In this document: positions 37,599-46,466 of the stretch, piece by piece
Layout: every line of letters begins with the position of its first letter
Numbering within the stretch: the first letter of the stretch is position 1
DNA from: Cupriavidus basilensis
GTDB taxonomy: Bacteria > Pseudomonadota > Gammaproteobacteria > Burkholderiales > Burkholderiaceae
DNA length: 64,000 nucleotides
Assembly (NCBI RefSeq): GCF_000876015.1
Contig: NZ_BBQM01000024.1
Location: 62,001-126,000, forward strand
Direction of reading: 5' to 3'
Position numbers and translations under genes: made by a program
Notes under the pieces: model-generated
The model's input: only the letters and a program-made list of their open reading frames with translations
Told to the model about the DNA's origin: nothing
The model's database searches: none

Positions 37599-38365
37599 GG
37601 CCGCGGCGCGGGCGCCTCGCGGTGCCCGCGCGCCCTGCGCGCATGGCGCAACGGCAAATGCCCGCAATCGCGGCCAGCGCGTATACCCTCGCTTGTGTTC
37701 CGCTTTTGCCGAAACTCGCGCCGAAAATCCATCTCATCCTTAAAACTTCCAGAAACCCCGCCTTAGTGGGGAGAAAAACCTCTGGCTGCCGCATATTCTT
37801 TTGCATGTAAAGATAACAATTCTTTAATTGAATTGATTATCCGGTGCCGCGCAAAGACGGGCACGAAATGGCATGAGAAGCGACAGGAGGCGAATGGTGC
37901 TTTACTGATTGCGGTCGATGATGACGGATTGCGGGCGGGTGGATGAGCGAAGGGCCGACCGATAACGGCTCAGGTTCCAAAAATGAAACGACGGGAGAGC
38001 GGGGCGCAGGCCCGCCTCCCCGGCCGCCGGCCTCGCAGGCCGGCGGCATCCGGTCCGCCAGGAAGGCGCGCATGGCGCGGCTTCCGGCCGGCGTGCGGAA
38101 AACGAGCGCACGCTTTTTCACGCAATCCCGATGCCGGCAACGGGGCGGGCTTTTCGCCGCCGCCGGGGCCGCGCGCGCATGTCATCCTCACGATTTTCCG
38201 ATTTTCGAACGCGGCAATGCCGGCGCGCGCCGGCTTTATTTTCCTCCGGAAAAATCCAGGCAATGTCCGTGCCTGGAGATAAATCGAATTCCATGACGGA
38301 TGCCGATTGTATTTTCCGATTATCGCAGGGCATCGGGTCGAGCCGAGCCATAAGGGGCAGAGCAT
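37599..38365. other. Long intergenic region before the atypical response regulator
   Basis: 767 bp without a convincing gene. About 37725-37850 is strikingly AT-rich compared with the rest of the window and includes a CCCC...GGGG hairpin near 37758. A perfect 11-bp GC stem (GCCGCCGGCCT/AGGCCGGCGGC) lies at 38023-38047 and a 6-bp stem (CCAGGC/GCCTGG) at 38256-38276. The AT-rich parts (also about 38270-38365) may be regulatory or recently acquired DNA. Confidence 0.45.
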
Positions 38366-39088
38366 ATGAGAACCGAAATCATTGGCCAGGGCACCGTGAA
38401 TGCATTGCTGATCGAAGACAATGCATTGCTGCGGCTGGGATTGCTCCACATCCTGGGCAACATCGAAGGCGTGGGCGAGGTGATCTGCGTGGCGCCGGCC
38501 GAGCTGGCGATGCTGCGCGGCCCGGTCGGCGACATCGCGCTGGTGATCCTGGGCGTGCCGGCCGAGGCGGAGCGCCAGCGGTGGCTGCTGGAAACCGCCT
38601 GCGAGCTGCTGTCGCCGCAATGCCTGCTGCTGTTCGCCGACTCCATGCAGCCCGGCATCCTGCCGGCGGGGCTGGCGCGCGGCAGTTGCACGTGGCTGCC
38701 GCGCTCGGCGTCGCTCGGCGCGATCGAGGCGGTGATCCGGCTGGCGCTGGCCGGCAAGGCGCGCGGCCACGGCGAGGCCGGTCCGCAGCGGCGCCTGTCG
38801 CTGGCGACGCTGTCCCCGCAGGACGGCGGCCCCGACCTGATCGGCGAGGCCCGGCTGCTGCAGCTCACGCCGCGCCAGTACGAGGTGCTGGTGCTGCTGT
38901 CGCAGGGTTATCCGATCAAGACGGTCAGCCGCATGCTCAATATCTCGGTGGCCACCGTGAAAAGCCACGTGGCGCTGATCTACCAGCGCCTGCAGGTGCG
39001 CAACAAGACCGAGGCCATCTACGCCGCGCGCCAGCGCGGGGCCAGGCTGGAGGCCGACCGGCGCGAGTCGCGGGCGGTCAACGGCTGA
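38366..39088 (+). CDS. NarL/LuxR-type response regulator with degenerate receiver
   Basis: The protein has 240 residues. The N-terminal receiver-like domain (about 12-125) keeps the acidic pair in LLIEDN (E17, D18), but the phospho-acceptor position reads DIALVILGVP, so the expected Asp is Ile61. The conserved Lys of beta-5 is also not evident (LLLFADSMQPG). The C-terminal LuxR HTH (about 167-222) is intact: LTPRQYEVLVLLSQGYPIKTVSRMLNISVATVKSHVALIYQRLQV. It probably binds DNA independently of phosphorylation. AAGGGG precedes the ATG. No sensor kinase is adjacent; a 91-residue unknown follows after 50 bp. Confidence 0.88.
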   Translation: MRTEIIGQGTVNALLIEDNALLRLGLLHILGNIEGVGEVICVAPAELAMLRGPVGDIALVILGVPAEAERQRWLLETACELLSPQCLLLFADSMQPGILPAGLARGSCTWLPRSASLGAIEAVIRLALAGKARGHGEAGPQRRLSLATLSPQDGGPDLIGEARLLQLTPRQYEVLVLLSQGYPIKTVSRMLNISVATVKSHVALIYQRLQVRNKTEAIYAARQRGARLEADRRESRAVNG

Positions 39089-39138
39089 ACCGCGCCGGCG
39101 CGGCCGCCGGTGAACGAGGGAACGGACGGGGAACGGAC

Positions 39139-39414
39139 ATGCGCACGAGGTACTTTGCCTATCGCGGCTTCGAAGTCCGGGCGTTCGCGCAGCGCGGCGC
39201 CACGGGTTTGTGGATCAGCGTGTACGAGGCGTTCGCGGTCAGCGGGCCGGGCGCGATCGACCTGGACTCCGTGCTCTGCGGCAGGTTCGTCTGCGACGGC
39301 CTCGACCACCGGCTGGCGCTGGACGAGGACGAGGCCATCGAGGAAGCGGTGGCGCTCGCGCGCGCGGCCATCGACACGCGCGAGATCCTGGCGTCGTGGG
39401 GGCCGCGCGAATAG
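39139..39414 (+). CDS. Small conserved-looking hypothetical protein
   Basis: The protein has 91 residues, starts MRTRYFAYRGFEVRAFAQRG and ends ILASWGPRE. It is mixed alpha/beta in appearance with an acidic helix near the C-terminus (LDEDEAIEEAVALARAAID). No signal peptide or membrane segment is visible. It follows the atypical response regulator by 50 bp on the same strand and may be co-transcribed. The family was not recognised. Confidence 0.6.
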   Translation: MRTRYFAYRGFEVRAFAQRGATGLWISVYEAFAVSGPGAIDLDSVLCGRFVCDGLDHRLALDEDEAIEEAVALARAAIDTREILASWGPRE

Positions 39415-39435
39415 CGCCGGGCGGTGCTGTTCGTG

Positions 39436-40695
39436 CTATTCGCAGCGGTCGGCCGCGGACGGCGGCGTGGCCGCGCGCAGGTCGAAATCCGCTTCGCGCA
39501 GGCCCTCCGGCGTGAGCGAGACCCAGTGCAGCGAGGTGGCCGAATGCGCGAGCCCGAGGCTGCCCTGGATGCGCCACGGCACCGGCGAGGGCTGGCTGCC
39601 GGCCAGCGCGATGGCATCGGCGGACAACTGGAGATGGAGCAGGCGGCCGTCCTGCGCCGGCGTGAAGGCCTTGTCGCCGATCACCGCGATGCCGGCCTCG
39701 CGCACGCTGGCCGGCATGCAGCGCAGCGAGGCGGTGACGCGGCCCGCGGTGTCCAGCAGATGGGCGAAGCCGCGGCCGCCGGTGCCGGTGCCGACCACGA
39801 GGAAGCGCGCGAGCGCCGGCACGTAGGCCACGCCGTAGGTGTAGTAGGCCAGGCGCTCGTCGAGCACTCGCGGCGCGCCGGGCGCGGCCGCGCCCGGCCG
39901 GTAGACCGCCGTGCGCAGGCGCGCGTAGGTGCGGCCCGGCACGAACTCCTGCCAGACCAGCAGCGCCTCGTTGTCCGAGGCGGCCAGCAGCGGCCACCAC
40001 TGCCGCGTGTTCCTGGCCACGTCGGCGCTGCGCAGCAGCCGGCCGGCGCTGTCGTAGGTCTTGAGGTACACGCCGTTGCCGGTGCCGAGATCGTCCACGC
40101 CGCCGCCGTCGACCCAGTCGTCCGAGTAGAACACCACGAAGCGGTTGCCGACCGCGGCGACGTGGCCGGAATGGCCGCCGGCGCGCACGTCGCGCGCGCC
40201 GGCCTGCCGCGGGCGCAGGCCGGGGCCGTAGACCAGGTAGCGCTGGCTGACGTTGCGGGCGGTGTTCCAGCCGTCCTCGAAGCTGAGCATGATGCGGCCG
40301 TCTGCGGTCCGCGCGGCGGAGACCGGCTCCTGCGCCTCGTTGCGCGCGTACAGCACGCGCGGCTCGCCGAGCGCGGCCTGCCCGGGCTTCCAGCTGGCGA
40401 CGTAGATGTCGTGGGTCCAGTTGCGGTCGCGCCCCGGGCCGCGCGGCGGCAGGCCCGAGCTGCTGAAGAAGACGTAGGTCAGGCCGGCGGGCCCCGCCAC
40501 CGCGCCGATGCCGTGCATGTACGCGCGCGGGTCGGGGCCGGGCTTGGGGCCGACTGCGGGGCCGACTGCGGGATCGACTTCGGCCCCGGCCGCCGCCGGC
40601 CCCGCGCACAGCGCGCCGGCCAGCAGCAGCGGCAGCAGCGGCAGCAGCGGCAGCAAACCGGACGGGCGGCGCATCGCTTGCCGGCGCATGCTCAT
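39436..40695 (-). CDS. Secreted hypothetical protein encoded after glmS in the pga operon
   Basis: The protein has 419 residues. The start overlaps the glmS stop (ATG at 40695, TGA at 40692-40694), so translation is coupled. The N-terminus MSMRRQAMRRPSGLLPLLPLLPLLLAGALCAGPAAAGA is a signal peptide. The mature part has repeated strand-like segments (TYVFFSSSGLPP, DGRIMLSFEDGWNTARN, NRFVVFYSDDWVDGGGVDD, YYTYGVAYVPALARFLVVG), which suggests a beta-propeller such as sialidase-like folds. No catalytic motif was recognised. Its location at the end of the pga operon suggests a role in handling, anchoring or trimming the exopolysaccharide. Confidence 0.75.
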   Translation of the reverse strand: MSMRRQAMRRPSGLLPLLPLLPLLLAGALCAGPAAAGAEVDPAVGPAVGPKPGPDPRAYMHGIGAVAGPAGLTYVFFSSSGLPPRGPGRDRNWTHDIYVASWKPGQAALGEPRVLYARNEAQEPVSAARTADGRIMLSFEDGWNTARNVSQRYLVYGPGLRPRQAGARDVRAGGHSGHVAAVGNRFVVFYSDDWVDGGGVDDLGTGNGVYLKTYDSAGRLLRSADVARNTRQWWPLLAASDNEALLVWQEFVPGRTYARLRTAVYRPGAAAPGAPRVLDERLAYYTYGVAYVPALARFLVVGTGTGGRGFAHLLDTAGRVTASLRCMPASVREAGIAVIGDKAFTPAQDGRLLHLQLSADAIALAGSQPSPVPWRIQGSLGLAHSATSLHWVSLTPEGLREADFDLRAATPPSAADRCE

Positions 40696-42521
40696 TCCAC
40701 CGTGACCGACTTGGCCAGGTTGCGCGGCTTGTCCACGTCGGTGCCGCGCGCGCACGCGGTGTGATAGGCCAGCAACTGCAGCGGCACCACGTGCAGGAGC
40801 GGCGAGAGCCGGCCGTAGTGCTCGGGCATGCGGATGACGTGCAGCCCGGGCGCGCTCTCGATCATGGTGCCGGCGTCGGCGAACACGTAGAGCTCGCCGC
40901 CGCGCGTGCGCACCTCTTCCAGGTTGGACTTGAGCTTTTCCAGCAGCGCGTTGTTGGGCGCGACCGCGATGACCGGCATCTTCTCCGTCACCAGCGCCAG
41001 CGGGCCATGCTTGAGCTCGCCGGCCGGATAGGCCTCGGCGTGGATGTACGAGATTTCCTTGAGCTTGAGCGCGCCTTCGAGCGCGATCGGGTAGTGGATG
41101 CCGCGGCCGAGGAACAGCGCATTCTCGTGGCGCGCCAGCACCGCGGCCCAGGCCTTGATCTGCGGCTCCAGCGCCAGCACGCCGTCGAGCGCCGCGGGCA
41201 GGTGGTGCAGCTGCTGCAGCATGACCGCTTCCTGCCACGCGCCGAGCCAGCCGCGGCACCTGGCCAGCGTGGCGGTGAGCACGAACAGCGCCGCCAGCTG
41301 CGTGGTGAAGGCCTTGGTGGACGCCACGCCGATCTCCGCGCCGGCGCGCGTGAGAAAGCGCAGGCGCGCCTGGCGCGTGATGGCGCTGCCGGCCACGTTG
41401 CAGATCGCCAGCGTGTGGCGGTGGCCGAGCCGCTGCGCGTGCCGCAGCGCGGCCAGGGTGTCGGCGGTCTCGCCGGACTGCGAGATCGCCAGCACCAGGC
41501 ACCGCGGGTTCGGCACGCTGTCGCGATAGCGGTATTCGCTGGCGATCTCCACGCTGGTGGGAATCTGCGCCATCGACTCCAGCCAGTAGCGGGCGGTCAG
41601 CCCGGCGTGGTAGCTGGTGCCGCAGGCCAGGATCAGCACCGAGTCGATGCGCGCGAACAGGTCGGCCGCGTCGGCGCCGAACAGCGCCGGCTCGAAGGCG
41701 TCGAGGCGCTCGGTGGCATCGGCGATCACGGCCGGCTGCTCGAAGATCTCCTTGTGCATGTAGTGCTGGTAGGGCCCGAGCTCGACGGCGGACTCGGTGG
41801 CGGCCAGCTCGTGGGTCTCGCGCGTGGCCGGCTCGCCGTTCTGGTTGACGATCGCGATGCCGTCGCGCGACAGCGAGACCAGGTCGCCTTCCTCCAGGTA
41901 GATGAAGCGCCCGGCGTAGCCCGTGAGCGCCAGCGTGTCCGAGGCCAGGTAGTTGCCGTCCTCGCCCAGGCCGACCACCAGCGGCGAGCCGCAGCGCGTG
42001 CCGATCACCAGTTCCGGCTGGCTGCGCGCGAACACGGCGATGGCGTAGGCGCCGCGCAGCTGCGCGCGCGCGAGCTGCACGGCGCGGCACAGGTCGCCGT
42101 CGCCCTGCTGGTGGAAGCAGTGGTGGATCAGGTGGGCGATCACCTCGGTGTCGGTCTGCGACTCGAACGCGTAGCCGCGCGCGCGCAGGGTCTCGCGCAG
42201 CGCTTCGTGGTTCTCGATGATGCCGTTGTGCACCAGCGCGATCTCGCCGCTGGAGAATATCGGGTGGGCGTTGTGGGTGAGCGGCGCGCCGTGCGTGGCC
42301 CAGCGCGTGTGGGCGATGCCCACCGTGCCCTCCAGCCGGCTGCGGTGCACCTGCTGCGCCAGGTTGGTCACGCGCGACACGCTGCGCGCGCGCCGCGGCT
42401 CGCCTTCCTGCAGCACGGCGATGCCGCACGAATCGTAGCCGCGGTATTCGAGGCGCCGCAGCCCTTCGAGCAGGACCGGCGTCACGTTGCGTTGAGAGAC
42501 TGCACCGACAATGCCACACAT
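40692..42521 (-). CDS. glmS: Glutamine--fructose-6-phosphate aminotransferase (isomerising)
   Basis: The protein has 609 residues, full length. The N-terminal glutaminase starts MCGIVGAVSQ with the nucleophile Cys2. The two SIS isomerase domains include ACGTSYHAGLTARYWLE, AISQSGETADTLAALRHA and ALEGALKLKEISYIHAEAYPAGELKHGPLALV, and the C-terminus is AYHTACARGTDVDKPRNLAKSVTVE. It makes glucosamine-6-phosphate, the entry to UDP-GlcNAc. It lies 84 bp after pgaD and is probably an extra copy that raises precursor supply for the polysaccharide. GGGGGA lies upstream of the ATG. Confidence 0.96.
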   Translation of the reverse strand: MCGIVGAVSQRNVTPVLLEGLRRLEYRGYDSCGIAVLQEGEPRRARSVSRVTNLAQQVHRSRLEGTVGIAHTRWATHGAPLTHNAHPIFSSGEIALVHNGIIENHEALRETLRARGYAFESQTDTEVIAHLIHHCFHQQGDGDLCRAVQLARAQLRGAYAIAVFARSQPELVIGTRCGSPLVVGLGEDGNYLASDTLALTGYAGRFIYLEEGDLVSLSRDGIAIVNQNGEPATRETHELAATESAVELGPYQHYMHKEIFEQPAVIADATERLDAFEPALFGADAADLFARIDSVLILACGTSYHAGLTARYWLESMAQIPTSVEIASEYRYRDSVPNPRCLVLAISQSGETADTLAALRHAQRLGHRHTLAICNVAGSAITRQARLRFLTRAGAEIGVASTKAFTTQLAALFVLTATLARCRGWLGAWQEAVMLQQLHHLPAALDGVLALEPQIKAWAAVLARHENALFLGRGIHYPIALEGALKLKEISYIHAEAYPAGELKHGPLALVTEKMPVIAVAPNNALLEKLKSNLEEVRTRGGELYVFADAGTMIESAPGLHVIRMPEHYGRLSPLLHVVPLQLLAYHTACARGTDVDKPRNLAKSVTVE

Positions 42522-42605
42522 GATGATTTCCCCCGGATAGCTGAGTTCATGCTCGGTGAAGGCGCGCGCGGCCGGCGGCCGCGCGCGCGGGACGGGCCTC
42601 GCGGC

Positions 42606-43049
42606 TCAGGCGAGTTCCTGCTGCAGCGGCGCGACGCGCGAGATCAGGCCGTCGTCGTCGTGGTAGGCCACCAGGCGGCGGCTCGGCCCCACCGCCAGCA
42701 CCACGTCGCGGGCCAGGTCCAGCGTCGTGGCGGGCACCGCGCGCGCCGGGCGCATCGCGCCGGAGACGCTCTGCTCGAGGCGGCGCACCGTGGTCCACAG
42801 CGTGAGCGAGGCGATCATGCCGAGCACCACCAGCACGTCCGGCACGATGCCGCGCAGCGTGAATTCGTTGCTGCCGGCCGAGGTGACGCACCAGCCGATG
42901 TAGAGCGCCGCCATGACCCAGATCGAGGCCACCAGCAGCGGCCGCGCCAGGCGGTACCAGAGATAGCGCCGCAGCGCCTCGCTGCGCGCGTGGCGCTGCA
43001 GGTAATGGCCGAGCGTGGCGTTCGATGCGTCGATGATCGGGTTTTCCAT
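42606..43049 (-). CDS. pgaD: Poly-beta-1,6-GlcNAc synthase accessory protein PgaD
   Basis: The protein has 147 residues with two predicted membrane segments (about 36-58, LLVASIWVMAALYIGWCV, and about 68-87, VPDVLVVLGMIASLTLW). NPIIDASNATLGHYLQRHARS at the start and the tryptophan-rich RYLWYRLARPLLVA resemble PgaD of other beta-proteobacteria. PgaD is the small inner-membrane partner of the PgaC synthase and in Escherichia coli is needed for c-di-GMP activation. It begins 13 bp after pgaC. The soluble C-terminal tail is longer than in E. coli PgaD. Confidence 0.88.
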   Translation of the reverse strand: MENPIIDASNATLGHYLQRHARSEALRRYLWYRLARPLLVASIWVMAALYIGWCVTSAGSNEFTLRGIVPDVLVVLGMIASLTLWTTVRRLEQSVSGAMRPARAVPATTLDLARDVVLAVGPSRRLVAYHDDDGLISRVAPLQQELA

Positions 43050-43062
43050 GATCGTTTCCTCC

Positions 43063-44385
43063 TCAGTGGTGCTGCTCGAGTGGCGCAGCGTGCGACGGTG
43101 CCGGCACGGGTGGCTGCGGCGGCGCGGATGCCGGCGTGTCCGCGCGGATGCCCCGGTCGGGGCTGACCCACCTGGCCCGGGTGCGGCGCTGGTGCAGCAG
43201 CACGCTGGGCAGGGCGATCACCGATGCGACCATGCTGATGGTCCAGAACGCGACCGGGTACCAGATCGTGTCCAGCAGATAGCGCAGCAGCCGCGTGTCG
43301 TAGCGGTGGTCGATGGCGCAGCCGACCAGGATCTGCAGGCAGCAGGTCAGGAACAGGAACACCCCCGCGCCGCGCGGCATGCTGGCGAAGCGCCAGGAGT
43401 CGGGCAGGGTGAACAGCGCGGTGGCGGCGGTCATGGCCAGCGTGAACAGCATGCAGTAGGCCCACACCACGCTGACCGAGTATTCGAGGAAGATCGGCCA
43501 CAGCATCGGCCGCCGGCGGGCGACGATGGGCGCGGCGTAGCGGCGCAGCACCTGGATGCCGCCGCGCGCCCAGCGCAGGCGCTGGCGGAACAGGCCGCGC
43601 AGGGTCTCCGGCATCAGGATCCAGCTCAGCGCGCGCGGCTCGAAGTGCAGGCGCCAGCCGTGGACCTGCAGCTTCCAGCTGATGTCGATGTCCTCGGTGA
43701 GCATGTCGGGGCTCCAGTAGCCCACGCTGCGCAGCGCGCTCTTGCGGAACATGCAGATCACGCCGGACACGGTGAGCAGGCGGCCGTACATTTCCTGCGT
43801 GCGCTTGATCAGTCCGACGATGGAGGAGAACTCGCCGACCTGCATGCGCCCCAGCAGCGAGGTGCGGTTGCGGATGCGCGGGTTGCCGGTGACGGCGCCC
43901 ACGCCGGGGTCCTTGAGGAAGTGGCGCAGCATCCAGCCGATCGCGTCGGGGTCGGGCAGCGAGTCGCCGTCGATGCACAGCAGGTACTCGGCATCGGTCA
44001 GCATGGTGGCCGTGGTCAGGCCGATGGCCTTGCCCTCGTTGTTGTTCTGGTGGATCACCAGCAACTGCGGGTACTGCTCGGTCAACTCGTTGAGGATGGC
44101 GCCGGTGGCGTCGCGGCTGCCGTCGTTGACGGCGATGATGTTGTAGTTGGGGTAGTGCAGCCGCGCCAGGTTGGCGATGACCTCGCGCACGTTGTCCTGC
44201 TCGTTGTAGCAGGGCACGATGACCGAGACCTTGGGGAACTCGGGCGGGTCGTCGGCGCGCAGCTTCTTGCGCTCGCGCCGCTCGATCAGGAAGTAGTGCA
44301 GCAGGCCGCCGGTCATCCACAGGTACGACATGAACAGCGGGTAGTAGAAGACGAAGTTCGAGATCAGGCTCGCGGTGTTTTTCAT
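43063..44385 (-). CDS. pgaC: Poly-beta-1,6-GlcNAc synthase (GT2 glycosyltransferase)
   Basis: The protein has 440 residues. An N-terminal membrane segment (SNFVFYYPLFMSYLWMTGG) precedes the GT2 domain: VSVIVPCYNEQDNVREVIANL, AVNDGSRDATG, LCIDGDSLPDPDAIGWML (the DxD region), the general-base motif TEDIDISW and QRLRWARGGIQ (the QxxRW motif). Membrane segments follow (about 285-400). It polymerises GlcNAc from UDP-GlcNAc and moves it across the inner membrane. GGGAG before the ATG at 44385 fixes the start, 29 bp after pgaB. It ends in a Pro-rich tail (ASAPPQPPVPAPSHAAP). Confidence 0.95.
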   Translation of the reverse strand: MKNTASLISNFVFYYPLFMSYLWMTGGLLHYFLIERRERKKLRADDPPEFPKVSVIVPCYNEQDNVREVIANLARLHYPNYNIIAVNDGSRDATGAILNELTEQYPQLLVIHQNNNEGKAIGLTTATMLTDAEYLLCIDGDSLPDPDAIGWMLRHFLKDPGVGAVTGNPRIRNRTSLLGRMQVGEFSSIVGLIKRTQEMYGRLLTVSGVICMFRKSALRSVGYWSPDMLTEDIDISWKLQVHGWRLHFEPRALSWILMPETLRGLFRQRLRWARGGIQVLRRYAAPIVARRRPMLWPIFLEYSVSVVWAYCMLFTLAMTAATALFTLPDSWRFASMPRGAGVFLFLTCCLQILVGCAIDHRYDTRLLRYLLDTIWYPVAFWTISMVASVIALPSVLLHQRRTRARWVSPDRGIRADTPASAPPQPPVPAPSHAAPLEQHH

Positions 44386-44414
44386 GGTATCTCCCAGCTT
44401 CGTTCGGTGGCCGC

Positions 44415-46460
44415 CTAGGCCCGGATGCCCGCGCGCGGCCGCACCAGGTTCTGCATGGACATGACGTCGCGCAGCACGGCGAGGTCGGGCTGGCCGGACA
44501 TGAACTGGTCCGGGCAGTAGCCGAGGTGCTTCGCGCCGGCCACGCGCAGGCGCTCCATCTGCGCGCGCAGCGTCGTGCTGGGCACCGGCGCGTGCGTGCG
44601 CGCGTCCAGCGTGAGCAGCGCGAAGATGGTCCTGGCCAGCGCGCCCGGGTGCGCCGCCACGGCGGCGGCCAGGCTGTCCAGCCACGGCGCGGGCGGCGCG
44701 CCGCCGCCCGGGTCGGGATAGGCCAGCAGGTTGACGAAGTCGTAGTGCGCGGCGAACGCGTCGAGGTCCTGGCCCAGGCGCGGCGCCGCGCCGGGGCGCA
44801 GCACGGCGTCGGCCGGCAGGCTGCGCACGGTCAGCACGTTGCCGCCGCCCTGGTAGTCCTTGATGGCGTCGGCCAGTTGCCCGGTGAAGCGGACGAGGTG
44901 GTCGAGGCGGGCGTCCGACCAGCGCCGCAGCAGTTCGGGGTCGGCGTGGATGGCGGCGAGGTCGCGCGGCAGCCCCCAGTCCGCATAGGCCGCCAGCGCG
45001 GCTTCGCCGGCGTCTTCGTGCATGCCCAGGCTCGCGTCGTCGCCGAACACGATGCCGTTGAAGCTGGTGTAGCGCGCGAGGTCGTCGTAGATCTCGCGGA
45101 TCGCGCGCCGCGCGAGCGGGTCGAACGGACTGAGCCGCGTGCGCTGGCGCGGGCCGCTGCCGTCCTGCGACGTGCCCGGCGTGGAGAGCACCAGGCGCGA
45201 CGCCGCCGGATGGCCGGCCGGCAGCCGGAAGGCGAGCACCGGCATGGCGGCGTAGACCTGCACGCCGGCGCGCGTGATCAGCTGCCACGCGGCGCGCGAG
45301 AACAGGTCGGCGCGCACCGGCATGTGGCGGTTGGGGAAGTAGAGCGCCTGCGCCGTGCCGCTGCCGTCGGGGTCGTGGTAGGCCTGCAGGTAGACCGACT
45401 TCGGCTCCAGGTCCTTGATGCGGTCGAGCAGCCGCGACAGGCGCGCCTCCTGGCGCTCGGGGTCGGGGTCGTACACGTCGTCGAGCGCGACGTTGACCAC
45501 GCGCTCGACCGGCTCGCTGTCGCCGCGGTAGGCCGACTGCTGGCGGAACTGGCCGAGCATGATGCCGGCGTCCCAGTCGTAGGAGACCAGCAGCCGGCGG
45601 ATCTTGCTCAGCGGCACGTCGGGCGTGTTGGGGCCGTCGTCGAGCGTGAAATGCACGTGCATGCCGAGCTTGCGCGAGGCGCCGATCAGCACCGCGTTGT
45701 ACATGCCGTAGGGCCACACCATCGAGCGCGGGCCGACGCCGGTGTTGGCGCGGATCAGCTCGGCGCTCTGCCGCAGGTCGGCGCCCACGCGGTCTTCGTA
45801 CTCGGCGTCGGTCTCGTAGCGCCGCAGGGCGGCGAGATAGAGATGGGTGCTGGCCGCGGGCAGCTCGTTGCCCTGCGGGTTGGCCACCGCGCCGTAGTGC
45901 ATGTCGTGCGTGTGCGAGGCGATCTCCACCAGCCCGGACTGCGCCATCTCGCGCAGGTTGCTCCAGCTCATGAAATAGCCGCGCGGCATCAGCGACTTGT
46001 GGCTGATGCGCACCGGCCCCTGCGGCGATGCGTTGGTCCAGCTCGACACCACCGCCACCAGCGCCGGGTAGCCGTACTGCCGCAGCAGCGGGAAGGCCTT
46101 GCTGTACTGGCTTTCGTAGGCGTCGTCGAAGGTCAGCAGCACGGCGCGCGGCGGCAGCGGCGCGCCGCCGCGGCGCGAGGCGATGATCTGGTCGACGCTG
46201 ACCGGATGGAAGCCGTTGCCCTTGAGCCAGGCGAAGATGTTGTTGAGCGTGGCGGTGCTGATCGCGCAGGTGTCGGCCACGGTGTCCACGTCGGCGCGCA
46301 GGTCGTCGCGGATGTCGTGGAAGGCGAGCACGCGGAAGGTCAGTCCGTCGTCGCGGTCCGGCGGCGGCAGCAGCGGCAGGCCGTAGCGGGCGTGGACACT
46401 CTGGGCCACCGACAGCGCGCCGGCGAAGCCAAGGAATTTTCGGCGATTGAATTGGCTCAT
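44415..46460 (-). CDS. pgaB: Poly-beta-1,6-GlcNAc N-deacetylase
   Basis: The protein has 681 residues. The polysaccharide deacetylase domain (about 40-290) has AVLLTFDDAYESQYSKAFPLL and EIASHTHDMHYG, which supply the metal-binding Asp and His residues. The C-terminal glycoside-hydrolase-like domain (about 300-670) contains FNGIVFGDDASLG and FVNLLAYPDPGG. It partly deacetylates the polymer before export. Unusually, the N-terminus NRRKFLGFAGALSVAQSVHA looks like a short twin-arginine signal and has no lipobox Cys, whereas E. coli PgaB is a lipoprotein. It starts 6 bp after the pgaA stop. Confidence 0.94.
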   Translation of the reverse strand: MSQFNRRKFLGFAGALSVAQSVHARYGLPLLPPPDRDDGLTFRVLAFHDIRDDLRADVDTVADTCAISTATLNNIFAWLKGNGFHPVSVDQIIASRRGGAPLPPRAVLLTFDDAYESQYSKAFPLLRQYGYPALVAVVSSWTNASPQGPVRISHKSLMPRGYFMSWSNLREMAQSGLVEIASHTHDMHYGAVANPQGNELPAASTHLYLAALRRYETDAEYEDRVGADLRQSAELIRANTGVGPRSMVWPYGMYNAVLIGASRKLGMHVHFTLDDGPNTPDVPLSKIRRLLVSYDWDAGIMLGQFRQQSAYRGDSEPVERVVNVALDDVYDPDPERQEARLSRLLDRIKDLEPKSVYLQAYHDPDGSGTAQALYFPNRHMPVRADLFSRAAWQLITRAGVQVYAAMPVLAFRLPAGHPAASRLVLSTPGTSQDGSGPRQRTRLSPFDPLARRAIREIYDDLARYTSFNGIVFGDDASLGMHEDAGEAALAAYADWGLPRDLAAIHADPELLRRWSDARLDHLVRFTGQLADAIKDYQGGGNVLTVRSLPADAVLRPGAAPRLGQDLDAFAAHYDFVNLLAYPDPGGGAPPAPWLDSLAAAVAAHPGALARTIFALLTLDARTHAPVPSTTLRAQMERLRVAGAKHLGYCPDQFMSGQPDLAVLRDVMSMQNLVRPRAGIRA

Positions 46461-46466
46461 GATGAC

